Of a stretch of DNA of 64,000 nucleotides, positions 17,001 to 26,307 are shown in pieces. How positions within the stretch are numbered: the first letter of the stretch is position 1; the number at the start of each line of letters is the position of its first letter. A program made the translations under genes and the position numbers. The stretch comes from Kluyvera sp040932435 (lineage in GTDB: Bacteria > Pseudomonadota > Gammaproteobacteria > Enterobacterales > Enterobacteriaceae). The stretch spans positions 427,679-491,678 of the forward strand of contig NZ_JBFQGA010000005.1 of assembly GCF_040932435.1 (NCBI RefSeq). Direction: 5' to 3'. Below the pieces are notes generated by a model. The model saw only the letters and a list, made by a program, of their open reading frames with translations, had not been told where the DNA came from and made no database searches.

Positions 17001-18647
17001 ATGGATTCGCAACGCAATCTTCTTATCATCGCTTTGTTGTTCGTGTCTTTCATGATCTGGCAAGCTTGGGAGCAGGATAACAATCCTCAGACCCAGCAGC
17101 AGACCACGCAGACTACGACCACAGCAGCGGGTAGCGCCGCAGACCAGGGCGTACCGGCCAGTGGCCAAGGGAAACTGATCACGGTTAAAACTGATGTGCT
17201 TGAGCTGACCATCAACACCCGCGGTGGTGATGTTGAGCAGGCACTGCTTCCGGCTTACCCGAAAGCGCTGAAGTCGACTGAACCGTTCCAGTTACTGGAA
17301 ACCACACCGCAGTTTATCTATCAGGCGCAAAGCGGCTTAACCGGTCGTGATGGCCCGGATAACCCGGCTAACGGCCCACGTCCGCTGTATAATGTCGATA
17401 AAGATGCGTTTGTACTGGCTGATGGCCAGAACGAAATCGTCATTCCTCTGACATATACCGATAAAGCGGGCAACGTCTTCACCAAAACCTTCACCCTGAA
17501 ACGCGGTGATTATGCGGTGAACGTTGGCTACAGCGTGCAGAACAGCAGCGACAAGCCGCTGGAAATCTCGACCTTCGGTCAGCTTAAGCAAACTGCTGCG
17601 CTGCCGACTGCCCGCGATACGCAAACCGGTGGCCTGTCTACCATGCATACCTTCCGCGGCGCGGCGTATTCAACTTCCGATTCGAAATATGAAAAATACA
17701 AATTCGATACGATCGTTGATAACGAAAACCTGAACGCCAATACCCAGAACGGTTGGGTTGCGATGCTGCAGCAGTACTTCACCACCGCGTGGGTTCCGGA
17801 AAACAAAGGCACCAACAACCTTTACACCGCTAATCTTGGTAACGGCGTTGTAGCGATTGGCTACAAATCTCAGCCGGTACTGGTTCAGCCAGGTCAGGTT
17901 GATAAGCTGAACAGCACCCTGTGGGTCGGCCCAGCGATTCAGGACAAAATGGCAGCCGTTGCGCCACACCTGGACCTGACCGTTGACTACGGCTGGCTGT
18001 GGTTCATTTCTCAGCCGCTGTTCAAACTGCTGAAATGGATCCATAGCTTCCTGGGCAACTGGGGCTTCTCCATCATTGTTATCACCTTTATCGTTCGTGG
18101 CATCATGTACCCGCTGACTAAAGCGCAGTACACCTCCATGGCGAAGATGCGTATGCTGCAGCCGAAAATCGCGGCAATGCGTGAGCGTCTGGGCGACGAC
18201 AAACAGCGTCAAAGCCAAGAAATGATGGCCCTGTATAAAGCGGAAAAAGTAAACCCTCTGGGTGGCTGTTTCCCACTGATTATTCAGATGCCAATCTTCC
18301 TTGCGCTGTACTACATGCTGAGCGCCTCGGTTGAACTGCGTCATGCGCCGTTTATCCTGTGGATCCACGACCTGTCAGCACAAGACCCGTACTACATCCT
18401 GCCGATCATCATGGGCGCGACGATGTTCTTCATTCAGAAGATGTCTCCGACCACCGTGACCGACCCAATGCAGCAGAAGATCATGACCTTTATGCCGGTC
18501 ATCTTCACGGTGTTCTTCCTGTGGTTCCCATCCGGTCTGGTGGTTTACTACATCGTCAGCAACCTGGTGACCATTATCCAGCAGCAGCTGATTTACCGTG
18601 GTCTGGAAAAACGTGGTCTGCATAGCCGCGAGAAGAAAAAATCCTGA
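17001..18647 (+). CDS. yidC: Membrane protein insertase YidC
   Basis: Inner-membrane insertase and chaperone, 548 aa, acting alone or with SecYEG; substrates include the ATP synthase c subunit encoded further right. An N-terminal membrane anchor (about 5-23) is followed by a large periplasmic domain (about 60-340) and five C-terminal membrane segments. The basic tail RGLEKRGLHSREKKKS faces the cytoplasm. Same length as in E. coli. It ends about 90 bp before a terminator, with a BIME between. Confidence 0.99.
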   Translation: MDSQRNLLIIALLFVSFMIWQAWEQDNNPQTQQQTTQTTTTAAGSAADQGVPASGQGKLITVKTDVLELTINTRGGDVEQALLPAYPKALKSTEPFQLLETTPQFIYQAQSGLTGRDGPDNPANGPRPLYNVDKDAFVLADGQNEIVIPLTYTDKAGNVFTKTFTLKRGDYAVNVGYSVQNSSDKPLEISTFGQLKQTAALPTARDTQTGGLSTMHTFRGAAYSTSDSKYEKYKFDTIVDNENLNANTQNGWVAMLQQYFTTAWVPENKGTNNLYTANLGNGVVAIGYKSQPVLVQPGQVDKLNSTLWVGPAIQDKMAAVAPHLDLTVDYGWLWFISQPLFKLLKWIHSFLGNWGFSIIVITFIVRGIMYPLTKAQYTSMAKMRMLQPKIAAMRERLGDDKQRQSQEMMALYKAEKVNPLGGCFPLIIQMPIFLALYYMLSASVELRHAPFILWIHDLSAQDPYYILPIIMGATMFFIQKMSPTTVTDPMQQKIMTFMPVIFTVFFLWFPSGLVVYYIVSNLVTIIQQQLIYRGLEKRGLHSREKKKS

Positions 18648-18652
18648 TTCGG

Positions 18653-18731
18653 TGTAGGCCGGATAAGGCGAAGCCGCCATCCGGCAATGCCCGCAGGGCA
18701 GCCTGATGGCGCTAACGCTAATCAGGCCTAC
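18653..18731. repeat. BIME (paired REP sequences) after yidC
   Basis: Two opposing REP units: GTAGGCCGGATAAGGCG with its partner GCCGCCATCCGGC, then GCCTGATGGCGCTAACGC with AATCAGGCCTAC. The same family recurs at several other intergenic sites in this window. Confidence 0.85.
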
Positions 18732-18736
18732 AATCA

Positions 18737-18764
18737 AAGGGCGGTCTAATGACCGCCTTTTTTT
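18737..18764 (+). terminator. terminator after yidC
   Basis: AAGGGCGGTC, loop TAAT, GACCGCCTTT then a T run. Confidence 0.85.
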
Positions 18765-18788
18765 ATTGCAACAAAGTAGAGAGTAACC

Positions 18789-20153
18789 ATGAGCCATAAC
18801 GACACTATCGTCGCCCAGGCAACCCCACCGGGACGCGGTGGCGTGGGCATTTTGCGTATCTCAGGCCAGCAGGCGCGCGACGTCGCACAGGCGGTGCTGG
18901 GCAAACTGCCAAAACCACGCTATGCCGACTATCTGCCGTTTAAAGACAGCGACGGTAGCGCGCTGGATCAGGGTATTGCGCTGTGGTTCCCCGGCCCAAA
19001 CTCCTTCACCGGTGAAGATGTGTTAGAGCTGCAAGGGCACGGCGGCCCGGTAATTCTCGATTTGTTGCTTAAAAGAATTCTGACGCTGCCAGGCGTGCGT
19101 ATCGCCAACCCCGGTGAGTTTTCCGAGCGGGCGTTTTTGAACGATAAGCTCGATCTGGCCCAGGCTGAAGCCATTGCTGACCTGATTGACGCCAGCTCTG
19201 AACAGGCAGCCCGTTCTGCGCTGAACTCGCTGCAAGGCGCATTCTCCACGCGCGTAAACCATCTTGTGGAAGCGCTAACTCACCTGCGCATCTTTGTCGA
19301 AGCCGCTATCGACTTCCCGGATGAGGAAATCGATTTTCTCTCCGACGGTAAAATCGAAGCCCAGCTTAACAACGTGATTGCCGATCTTGACGCTGTTCGC
19401 GCCGAAGCGCGCCAAGGCAGTCTGCTGCGCGAAGGGATGAAGGTCGTCATCGCCGGTCGTCCAAATGCCGGGAAATCAAGCCTTCTGAACGCGCTGGCGG
19501 GCCGTGATGCGGCGATCGTCACCGATATCGCCGGTACCACCCGTGATGTGCTACGCGAGCATATCCATATCGACGGTATGCCCCTGCACATCATCGATAC
19601 CGCAGGGCTGCGTGAAGCCAGTGACGAAGTCGAGCGTATCGGCATCGAACGTGCCTGGCAGGAAATTGAACAGGCCGACCGCGTGTTGTTTATGGTCGAT
19701 GGCACCACTACCGACGCCACCGATCCCGCAGAAATTTGGCCGGACTTTATCGCCCGTCTGCCAAAAAACCTGCCGATTACCGTGGTGCGCAATAAAGCGG
19801 ATATTACCGGCGAGGTGTTGGGCCTCAGCGAAGTAAATGGTCACTCACTTGTGCGCCTTTCTGCGCGTACCGGCGAAGGCGTAGACGTGCTGCGCAACCA
19901 TCTCAAACAGAGCATGGGTTTTGAAACCAACATGGAAGGCGGCTTCCTTGCCCGTCGTCGCCACCTGCAGGCGCTCTCCGAGGCCGCAGAGCATTTGCAG
20001 CAGGGTAAGGCGCAGCTATTGGGTGCTTGGGCAGGTGAGCTGCTGGCAGAGGAGCTGAGGCTCTCTCAGCAATGCTTGAGCGAAATCACCGGCGAGTTCA
20101 GTTCTGACGATCTGCTGGGGCGCATTTTCTCTAGCTTCTGTATTGGTAAGTAA
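18789..20153 (+). CDS. mnmE: tRNA modification GTPase MnmE
   Basis: 454-aa GTPase that, with MnmG (also in this window), installs the 5-carboxymethylaminomethyl group on U34 of certain tRNAs using folate and glycine. It has an N-terminal folate-binding domain (about 1-118), a helical domain, and a G domain with GRPNAGKSSLLN, DTAG and NKAD motifs (about 215-375). The C-terminal CIGK motif carries Cys451. Same length as in E. coli. In E. coli tnaCAB follows; here it is absent. Confidence 0.99.
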   Translation: MSHNDTIVAQATPPGRGGVGILRISGQQARDVAQAVLGKLPKPRYADYLPFKDSDGSALDQGIALWFPGPNSFTGEDVLELQGHGGPVILDLLLKRILTLPGVRIANPGEFSERAFLNDKLDLAQAEAIADLIDASSEQAARSALNSLQGAFSTRVNHLVEALTHLRIFVEAAIDFPDEEIDFLSDGKIEAQLNNVIADLDAVRAEARQGSLLREGMKVVIAGRPNAGKSSLLNALAGRDAAIVTDIAGTTRDVLREHIHIDGMPLHIIDTAGLREASDEVERIGIERAWQEIEQADRVLFMVDGTTTDATDPAEIWPDFIARLPKNLPITVVRNKADITGEVLGLSEVNGHSLVRLSARTGEGVDVLRNHLKQSMGFETNMEGGFLARRRHLQALSEAAEHLQQGKAQLLGAWAGELLAEELRLSQQCLSEITGEFSSDDLLGRIFSSFCIGK

Positions 20154-20158
20154 GACAG

Positions 20159-20190
20159 TGTTGCCCGGTGGCATTTTGCTTACCGGGCCA
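20159..20190. repeat. REP-like palindrome after mnmE
   Basis: Inverted repeat TTGCCCGGTGGC...GCTTACCGGGCCA, a variant of the REP family seen elsewhere here. Confidence 0.6.
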
Positions 20191-20330
20191 GCCTATTTTG
20201 TGGCTTGGGTAAAACAAAGCCGCTGTCCGGTAGCCAATTTCCTGAACGGAAATCACCGTTGTCCAAATGGCAACTCGTGTCGTAGCCCCTCTCCCCGTAT
20301 GCTTAGCGCCACATTCCTCATGAGGTTGCT

Positions 20331-21512
20331 ATGACACGCTTTCTAATCTGCAGTTTTGCCTTGGTTCTTCTGTATCCCGCCGGTATCGATATGTATCTGG
20401 TCGGGTTGCCTCGTATTGCTGCTGATTTACAAGCCAGCGAAGCGCAGCTGCATATCGCGTTTTCGGTATATCTGGCCGGGATGGCGACCGCCATGCTGTT
20501 TGCCGGAAAAGTTGCCGATCGGTCGGGCCGTAAACCAGTCGCTATCGTTGGCGCCATTATTTACATCATAGCCTCAGCCTTATGCTCGCTGGCCGAGAGT
20601 GGCACATCGTTCCTGGTAGGACGCTTTATTCAGGGAATTGGCGCGGGCTGCTGCTACGTCGTGGCGTTTGCGATACTGCGCGATACGCTCGACGATCGTC
20701 GCCGAGCCAAGGTGCTGTCATTGCTCAACGGCATCACCTGCATCATCCCGGTGCTAGCGCCGGTACTGGGGCACTTGATTATGCTCAAATATCCGTGGCA
20801 GAGCCTGTTCTACACGATGATAGGGATGGGGGTGGCTGTTTGCCTGTTGTCCGTATTTATCCTGCGAGAATCGCGCCCGGCTGCGCTCTCGACGTCAGCA
20901 AAGAGTGCCCCTCTCGCTGAATCACTACTGAATCGCTTTTTCCTGAGTCGCCTTGCGATTACCACCCTCAGTGTGTCGGTGATCCTCACTTTCGTGAATA
21001 CCTCGCCGGTGCTGCTGATGGAAGTCATGGGCTTCGATCGCGGGGAATACGCCACCACGATGGCAATGACTGCAGGTGTCAGTATGGCCGTCTCGTTTTC
21101 TACGCCATTCGCGCTGAGCCTGTTTAAGCCACGCACCCTTATGCTGGCCTCTCAGGTACTATTCTTGGCTGCCGGCGTTGTGTTAATCCTCGCCAGCACG
21201 CATACGGTCACGCTATTCGGGCTAACTTTAATTTGCGCGGGTTTCTCAGTCGGTTTTGGCGTGGCGATGAGCCAGGCGCTAGGTCCTTTCTCACAGCGAG
21301 CGGGCGTGGCCAGCTCAGCTTTGGGCATTGCGCAGGTTTGCGGTTCCTCGGTGTGGATTTGGCTGGCAGCTATCCTAGGTCTTGATGCACTGAATATGCT
21401 GATCGGGATTCTGATTGTCTGTAGCATAGTGAGCATCATGTTGATTATCACTGTTGCTCCTAAGCGGTCCGCGCCAACTCATGAAGAAATCCCTCAGCAG
21501 TCTCGACCTTAA
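20331..21512 (+). CDS. mdtL: MFS drug efflux transporter MdtL
   Basis: 393-aa inner-membrane proton antiporter of the DHA1 group (Bcr/CmlA type); in E. coli it contributes to chloramphenicol tolerance. About 12 membrane segments. The MFS loop 2-3 signature reads GKVADRSGRKPV, and motif C is LAPVLGHLI. ATG 20331 follows AGGTTGCT. Its 3' end overlaps yidZ by 32 bp, as in E. coli. The upstream tna operon of E. coli is missing. Confidence 0.92.
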   Translation: MTRFLICSFALVLLYPAGIDMYLVGLPRIAADLQASEAQLHIAFSVYLAGMATAMLFAGKVADRSGRKPVAIVGAIIYIIASALCSLAESGTSFLVGRFIQGIGAGCCYVVAFAILRDTLDDRRRAKVLSLLNGITCIIPVLAPVLGHLIMLKYPWQSLFYTMIGMGVAVCLLSVFILRESRPAALSTSAKSAPLAESLLNRFFLSRLAITTLSVSVILTFVNTSPVLLMEVMGFDRGEYATTMAMTAGVSMAVSFSTPFALSLFKPRTLMLASQVLFLAAGVVLILASTHTVTLFGLTLICAGFSVGFGVAMSQALGPFSQRAGVASSALGIAQVCGSSVWIWLAAILGLDALNMLIGILIVCSIVSIMLIITVAPKRSAPTHEEIPQQSRP

Positions 21513-22440
21513 TTTACTGCTCTGCCTGCAACTCTTGATGCAGGAGCGCAGTGTCACCAAAACAGCCAAACGGATGAACGTCACACCGTCGGCTGTCAGT
21601 AAATCGCTGTCGAAGCTGAGGGCCTGGTTTGACGATCCGCTGTTTGTGAACACTCCGCTGGGATTAACGCCCACGCCGCTGATGCATAGCATGGAGCAGA
21701 GTCTGGCTGAGTGGATGCAGATGGGTCATCAGCTACTCGATAAGCCGAACCACGAAACACCGAGCGGGCTAAAGTTTGATCTGGTGGCCGAAACGCCACT
21801 GGTGATGATTATGTTCAATGCTCTCTCGCAGCAAATCTACCAGCGCTACCCCCAAGCAACGATAAAAGTCCGTAACTGGGACTATGATTCGCTGGACGCC
21901 ATTGTTCGCGGCGAGGTGGATATCGGGTTTACCGGGCGTGAAAGCCATCCTCGCTCACGCGAGCTACTAAGCCTGCTGCCGCTATCGATAGACTACGAGG
22001 TGCTTTTTTCCGATCTTCCCTGCGTTTGGCTGCGCGAAGATCATCCCGCATTGCAGGAAGAGTGGGATCTAGAGACGTTTTTACGCTACCCCCATATCAG
22101 CATCAGTTGGGAGCAAAGCGATACCTGGGCGCTGGATGATGTTCTTCAGGAAATGGGCCGCGAGCGTCATATTGCCTTGAGTCTGCCGGGTTTTGAGCAG
22201 TCTCTGTTTATGGCTGCTCAGCCGGATCACAACATGCTGGCCACAGCGCCTGGATATTGCCGCAACTATAATCAACTCAACCAGCTTCCTTTGGTCTCCA
22301 GACCCCTGCCATTTGATGCAGTCCAGTTGGAAAAGCTGATGGTCCCATTTACCCTACTTTGGCATAAACGGAATAGTCACAACCCGAAAGTTATTTGGTT
22401 GCGCAAAACCCTCAAGTCCCTATATCTCACTGTTTCCTGA
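21481..22440 (+). CDS. yidZ: LysR-family transcriptional regulator YidZ
   Basis: 319-aa LysR-type regulator. In E. coli YidZ is linked to nitric oxide response under anaerobiosis. The N-terminal helix-turn-helix lies at about residues 8-65 (ERSVTKTAKRMNVTPSAVSKSLSKLRAWF), followed by a periplasmic-binding-like effector domain. The start is ATG 21481, inside mdtL, chosen by homology; an upstream in-frame TTG at 21454 is less likely. The targets are not visible from the sequence. Confidence 0.92.
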   Translation: MKKSLSSLDLNLLLCLQLLMQERSVTKTAKRMNVTPSAVSKSLSKLRAWFDDPLFVNTPLGLTPTPLMHSMEQSLAEWMQMGHQLLDKPNHETPSGLKFDLVAETPLVMIMFNALSQQIYQRYPQATIKVRNWDYDSLDAIVRGEVDIGFTGRESHPRSRELLSLLPLSIDYEVLFSDLPCVWLREDHPALQEEWDLETFLRYPHISISWEQSDTWALDDVLQEMGRERHIALSLPGFEQSLFMAAQPDHNMLATAPGYCRNYNQLNQLPLVSRPLPFDAVQLEKLMVPFTLLWHKRNSHNPKVIWLRKTLKSLYLTVS

Positions 22441-22597
22441 CTTATTATTCGTAAAAATAACGTGTTTCAGTTAGGGCGAAGTGTAAAAGTCTCGTAATAC
22501 CCCTTTTCATTCGCACTTTTAGACAGTAAAACCTGAACATAACTAGCGTAAATGCTACTCTCGTAATATCCACAGTCCATTAATCACGGAGCGAAAA

Positions 22598-23347
22598 ATG
22601 GCGACGCACTTTGCAAGAGGGATCCTCAAGGACGGGCATCTATTGTCGGTCAGACTATCATCCACCAGCCACAATATCGCACGCCAGCTGCCGGCCTATC
22701 GCCGCACTCGCTTTCTGGCGTCGCGCGCGCTGCTAGCTGAGCTGCTATTTATGCTTTATGGCATCAGCGAACTCCCCGAAATCGTCAACCGAGCAGACGG
22801 CAAACCGTGTTTTAGAGACAGCCACCTGCCCGATTTTTCCATCGCCTATGCGGGCAATATTGTCGGCGTTGCGCTCGCTACCGAAGGCCAGTGTGGTCTC
22901 GATATGGAACTGCTTCGCGTGCTGCGCAATACGCCGCAGGCGACAATGATGGAAAACTACCGATTTACCAGCAATGAAAATTTGTGGATTAACAATCAAA
23001 GCGACCCACACGAGGCGCGCGTGCAGCTGATTGCGCTGCGCCAGAGCGTGCTCAAAATGACCGGTGATGTGAACCTGGATTCACCGCAGTCTCTCCAGCT
23101 ACTTCCCGGCTCCGGCCGTCTGCGTTGCGCCACGACTGACCAGCTCGAAGTGATTTGCGATGCTGAGGATATACTGGCTTGGTCACTCGCCGTTTCACCG
23201 TCAATTGAGAAGCTCAAAGTATGGGAGTTTGATGGGAAATATGGTTGGCGCAGCTTGCCTGATGCACAAACTCGGGCCAACGAACCTGCCGCGCGTTTGA
23301 TGAGATTCACCAGCCTACCGGCAGAGAAAGCGCTTATACTCAACTGA
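22598..23347 (+). CDS. yieE: 4'-phosphopantetheinyl transferase superfamily protein YieE
   Basis: 249-aa member of the PPTase superfamily, which transfers phosphopantetheine from CoA to carrier proteins. The first motif is seen as CGLDMEL (about residues 105-111). The usual second motif W-x-x-K-E-x-x-x-K is degenerate here, reading ALRQSVLKM, as it also is in E. coli YieE. The enzyme's partner carrier is unknown; no carrier protein gene is nearby. ATG 22598 has GGAG seven bases upstream. It precedes chrR by 38 bp and may be co-transcribed with it. Confidence 0.85.
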   Translation: MATHFARGILKDGHLLSVRLSSTSHNIARQLPAYRRTRFLASRALLAELLFMLYGISELPEIVNRADGKPCFRDSHLPDFSIAYAGNIVGVALATEGQCGLDMELLRVLRNTPQATMMENYRFTSNENLWINNQSDPHEARVQLIALRQSVLKMTGDVNLDSPQSLQLLPGSGRLRCATTDQLEVICDAEDILAWSLAVSPSIEKLKVWEFDGKYGWRSLPDAQTRANEPAARLMRFTSLPAEKALILN

Positions 23348-23385
23348 TTCGGCTGAAAATAGCCTCATGATGCAAAGGAGTAATC

Positions 23386-23952
23386 ATGTCTGAAGCGTTG
23401 AAAGTTGTTACTTTATTGGGAAGCCTGCGCAAAGGTTCATTTAACGGTATGGTTGCACGCACCCTGCCAAAAATCGCCCCGGCCGGCATGAGCATTTCTC
23501 CGCTCCCGTCGATTGGCGATATCCCACTGTATGATGCTGACCTGCAACAAGAAGATGGATTCCCACAGAGCGTAGAAGCGCTGGCTGAGCAAATTCGCCA
23601 GGCGGATGGCGTAGTGATCGTGACGCCAGAGTACAACTACTCCGTACCGGGTGGCTTGAAAAATGCCATCGACTGGCTGTCCCGCCTGCCGGATCAGCCT
23701 CTGTCCGGTAAGCCTGTGCTTATTCAAACCAGCTCCATGGGCGCGATCGGTGGTGCACGCTGCCAATATCATCTGCGCCAAATTCTGGTCTTCCTCGATG
23801 CGATGGTGATGAACAAGCCAGAGTTTATGGGTGGCGTGATTCAAAACAAGGTCGACCCACAGCTGGGTGAAGTGATTGAGCAGGGAACGTTGGATCATCT
23901 GACCGGTCAACTGACCGCATTTGGTGAGTATATTCATCGCGTTAAAGCGTAA
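23386..23952 (+). CDS. chrR: NAD(P)H-dependent FMN reductase / quinone and chromate reductase ChrR
   Basis: 188-aa soluble flavoprotein (YieF/ChrR). It reduces quinones in a two-electron step and can reduce chromate, protecting against redox cycling. The flavodoxin-like fold is shown by the FMN phosphate loop GSLRKGSFNG (residues 10-19) and TPEYNYSVPGGLKNAIDWLSR. ATG 23386 is preceded by AAAGGAG. Confidence 0.95.
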   Translation: MSEALKVVTLLGSLRKGSFNGMVARTLPKIAPAGMSISPLPSIGDIPLYDADLQQEDGFPQSVEALAEQIRQADGVVIVTPEYNYSVPGGLKNAIDWLSRLPDQPLSGKPVLIQTSSMGAIGGARCQYHLRQILVFLDAMVMNKPEFMGGVIQNKVDPQLGEVIEQGTLDHLTGQLTAFGEYIHRVKA

Positions 23953-23960
23953 ATATTAGG

Positions 23961-24013
23961 TGGGGTGCGGGCTGATGCCCTTACCCCGGCCCTCTCCCAC
24001 TGGGAGAGGGTGC
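23961..24013. repeat. intergenic palindromic repeat after chrR
   Basis: CCCTCTCCCACTGGGAGAGGG forms a perfect hairpin and is preceded by GGGTGCGGGCTGATGCCC. This type of dispersed element is common in enterobacterial intergenic regions. Confidence 0.65.
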
Positions 24014-24018
24014 AAACA

Positions 24019-24050
24019 CAAAAGCCCTTTTCTATGAAAAGGGCTTACTG
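24019..24050. terminator. adeP (and chrR) terminator
   Basis: Stem AAGCCCTTTT/GAAAAGGGCTT between two converging genes. On the minus strand it is followed by TTTTGTG. Confidence 0.8.
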
Positions 24051-24051
24051 T

Positions 24052-25389
24052 TTATTTCCCGTCGATAAACACAATCTTCAGGATAAACAGCAGCGCGACG
24101 ATGATGACGCACGGGCTGAGATCGCGGAAACGACCGGTACCAATCTTCATGATGCAATAAGAGATGAAGCCCAGCGCGATACCTTCGGTAATCGAGAAGC
24201 TAAACGGCATCATCACGGCAGTAATAAACGCCGGGACTGCTTCAGTCAGGTCATCCCACTTCACGCGGGACAGGCTTGAGGTCATCAACACGCCTACGTA
24301 AATCAGCGCGCCGGCTGCCGCATATCCTGGCACCATCCCCGCCAGAGGCGATAGGAAAATCACCAGCAGGAACAGCAGACCGACCACCACTGCCGTCAGA
24401 CCGGTACGGCCGCCAACGGACACGCCGGAAGAGGATTCGATATACGCGGTCACGGAAGAGGTGCCGATAAAGGAACCGGCCACCGAAGAGACGCTATCCA
24501 CGAACAGCGCCTGCTTCATGCGTGGGAACTTGCCCTTCTCATCAGCCAGACCAGCTTTATCGGTTACGCCAATCAGCGTACCGGAGGAGTCAAACAGGTT
24601 TACCAGCATGAACGAGAAGATAACGCCCGCCAGCCCCAAGTTAAACGACCCAGCAAGGTCAACGTGGCCAACAACCGTGGTGATGCTCGGCGGCGCAGAA
24701 ACAATGCCGCTATAGTGAACATCGCCCAGCATCCAACCCAGCAGGGTGGTTACCACGATAGAAACCAGCACCGCCGCATGAATATTGCGAGAGGCCAGAA
24801 TCGCGATGATAAAGAAGCCCAGTACGCCCAGCAGTACGCTGTGAGAGGTCAGGTTACCGATAGAAACCAGCGTGTCCTGGTTTGCCACGATAACGCCGGC
24901 GTTTTTCAGCCCCATCATGCCGATGAACAGACCAATACCGCTGGTGATGCCCACACGCAGGCTCACCGGGATATTAGCAATCATCCAGTAACGCACACGG
25001 AAAATGGTCAACAGCAGCAGGCCCACAGCGCCCCAGAAGATAGCGCCCATGCCCACCTGCCATGGCAGGCCCATGGCCTGTACCACCACAAAGGCGAAGA
25101 ACGCGTTCAGACCCATCGCTGGCGCCAGTGCCACCGGCAGGTTGGCGAATACGCCCATCAGGATACTACCCAGCGCCGCAATCAGACAGGTCGTCACGAA
25201 CACCGCGCTGGTGTCCATTCCGGCTACGCCAAGAATTTGCGGGTTTACGAAAACGATGTAGACCATCGTCAGGAAGGTGGTGAAACCCGCGATCACTTCG
25301 GTGCGAGCCGTCGTGCCGTGTTCGCGCAGTTTAAACACGCGCTCCAGTATCCCCTGACCGGAAGCCGGGGTGGTGTGTTGTTGACTCAT
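24052..25389 (-). CDS. adeP: Adenine permease AdeP
   Basis: 445-aa high-affinity adenine:proton symporter of the AzgA-type nucleobase permease group (formerly YieG/PurP). About 12-14 membrane segments. The start is ATG 25389 (MSQQHTTPASGQG), not the one two codons earlier. Near-identical to E. coli AdeP. A PurR-like operator lies 105 bp upstream, fitting repression when purines are plentiful. Confidence 0.96.
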   Translation of the reverse strand: MSQQHTTPASGQGILERVFKLREHGTTARTEVIAGFTTFLTMVYIVFVNPQILGVAGMDTSAVFVTTCLIAALGSILMGVFANLPVALAPAMGLNAFFAFVVVQAMGLPWQVGMGAIFWGAVGLLLLTIFRVRYWMIANIPVSLRVGITSGIGLFIGMMGLKNAGVIVANQDTLVSIGNLTSHSVLLGVLGFFIIAILASRNIHAAVLVSIVVTTLLGWMLGDVHYSGIVSAPPSITTVVGHVDLAGSFNLGLAGVIFSFMLVNLFDSSGTLIGVTDKAGLADEKGKFPRMKQALFVDSVSSVAGSFIGTSSVTAYIESSSGVSVGGRTGLTAVVVGLLFLLVIFLSPLAGMVPGYAAAGALIYVGVLMTSSLSRVKWDDLTEAVPAFITAVMMPFSFSITEGIALGFISYCIMKIGTGRFRDLSPCVIIVALLFILKIVFIDGK

Positions 25390-25493
25390 TATCAATTTCC
25401 GCAGACGAAGGAAGGAAAATTCGTCGCTATCCTATACCAAAATGCGACAATAGGCGCGGTTGTGAGATACTTTTTTTCATTGATTTTGCTTAT

Positions 25494-25509
25494 ACGGCAA
25501 CGATTGCGT
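25494..25509. promoter_or_regulatory. candidate PurR operator for adeP
   Basis: ACGGCAACGATTGCGT matches the palindromic PurR consensus ACGCAAACGTTTGCGT at 13 of 16 positions. E. coli adeP belongs to the PurR regulon. A weaker similar stretch lies at 25526-25541. Confidence 0.6.
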
Positions 25510-25559
25510 CTCTCAATTCTGCATTACGTAAACGTTAAACTTGTTAAAAAGGAAATGAC

Positions 25560-26225
25560 ATGTCCGGAGTTGAAGCGGTTTTTTTTGACTGTGACGGCAC
25601 GCTGGTAGACAGCGAAGTTATCTGTTCACGGGCCTACGTCCATATGTTTAAAACATTTGGTATCACGCTCGATCTGGAAGAGATTTTTAAACGTTTCAAA
25701 GGCGTGAAGCTCTACGAAATCATCGACATCATCAATGAAGAGCACGGGACAAACCTGGCCAAGTCAGATTTAGAACCCGTTTACCGCGCCGAGGTCGCAC
25801 GCCTTTTCGACACGGAACTCGAGGTCATTTCTGGCGCTAATGCGCTGGTGGAGTCCGTGAACATTCCGATGTGCATCGTCTCAAACGGCCCGGTCAGCAA
25901 AATGGAACATTCGCTCGGCAAGCTAGGGATGTTGCATCATTTCCCGGAAAAATTATTCAGCGGCTATGATATCCAACGCTGGAAGCCCGATCCTGCGCTG
26001 ATGTATCACGCGGCTAAAGCGATGAACGTTAACGTTAAGAACTGTATTTTGGTGGATGACTCTTCTGCGGGCGCCCAGTCGGGCATTGATGCGGGAATGG
26101 AGGTGTTTTACTTCTGTGCCGATCCGCATAACAAGCCGATTGATCACCCGAGGGTGACCACGTTTACCGATCTGGCGGAACTGCCAGCGCTGTGGAAGGC
26201 GCGCGGATGGAACATCATCGGTTAA
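25560..26225 (+). CDS. yieH: 6-phosphogluconate phosphatase YieH (HAD)
   Basis: 221-aa HAD-superfamily phosphatase related to beta-phosphoglucomutase; E. coli YieH dephosphorylates 6-phosphogluconate and some purine/pyrimidine nucleotides. Motif I is FFDCDGTLVDSE, with catalytic aspartates at residues 10 and 12. Motif II is SNGP, motif III RWKPDP, and motif IV VDDSSAGAQSG. ATG 25560 has AAAAGGA upstream. In E. coli cbrB, cbrC, yieK, yieL and bgl genes follow; here phoU comes next. Confidence 0.94.
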   Translation: MSGVEAVFFDCDGTLVDSEVICSRAYVHMFKTFGITLDLEEIFKRFKGVKLYEIIDIINEEHGTNLAKSDLEPVYRAEVARLFDTELEVISGANALVESVNIPMCIVSNGPVSKMEHSLGKLGMLHHFPEKLFSGYDIQRWKPDPALMYHAAKAMNVNVKNCILVDDSSAGAQSGIDAGMEVFYFCADPHNKPIDHPRVTTFTDLAELPALWKARGWNIIG

Positions 26226-26228
26226 ACC

Positions 26229-26307
26229 GTAGGCCTGATAAGCGAAGCGCCATCAGGCAGCATTACGCAGGATGCCGGATGGCGGCGTAACGCCTTATCC
26301 GGCCTAC
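26229..26307. repeat. BIME between yieH and phoU
   Basis: Paired REP units (GTAGGCCTGATAAGCG...CGCCATCAGGC and GCCGGATGGCGGCGTAACGCC...GGCCTAC). A GC-rich hairpin CGCCGGGGGTTCCCGGCG follows at about 26316-26333 and may end phoU transcripts. Confidence 0.85.

Noticed and set aside
24664..25608. 314-codon open frame on the plus strand
   Set aside because: Antisense to adeP and runs into yieH; the composition is rich in His, Gln and Arg, as expected from reading a membrane protein gene backwards.
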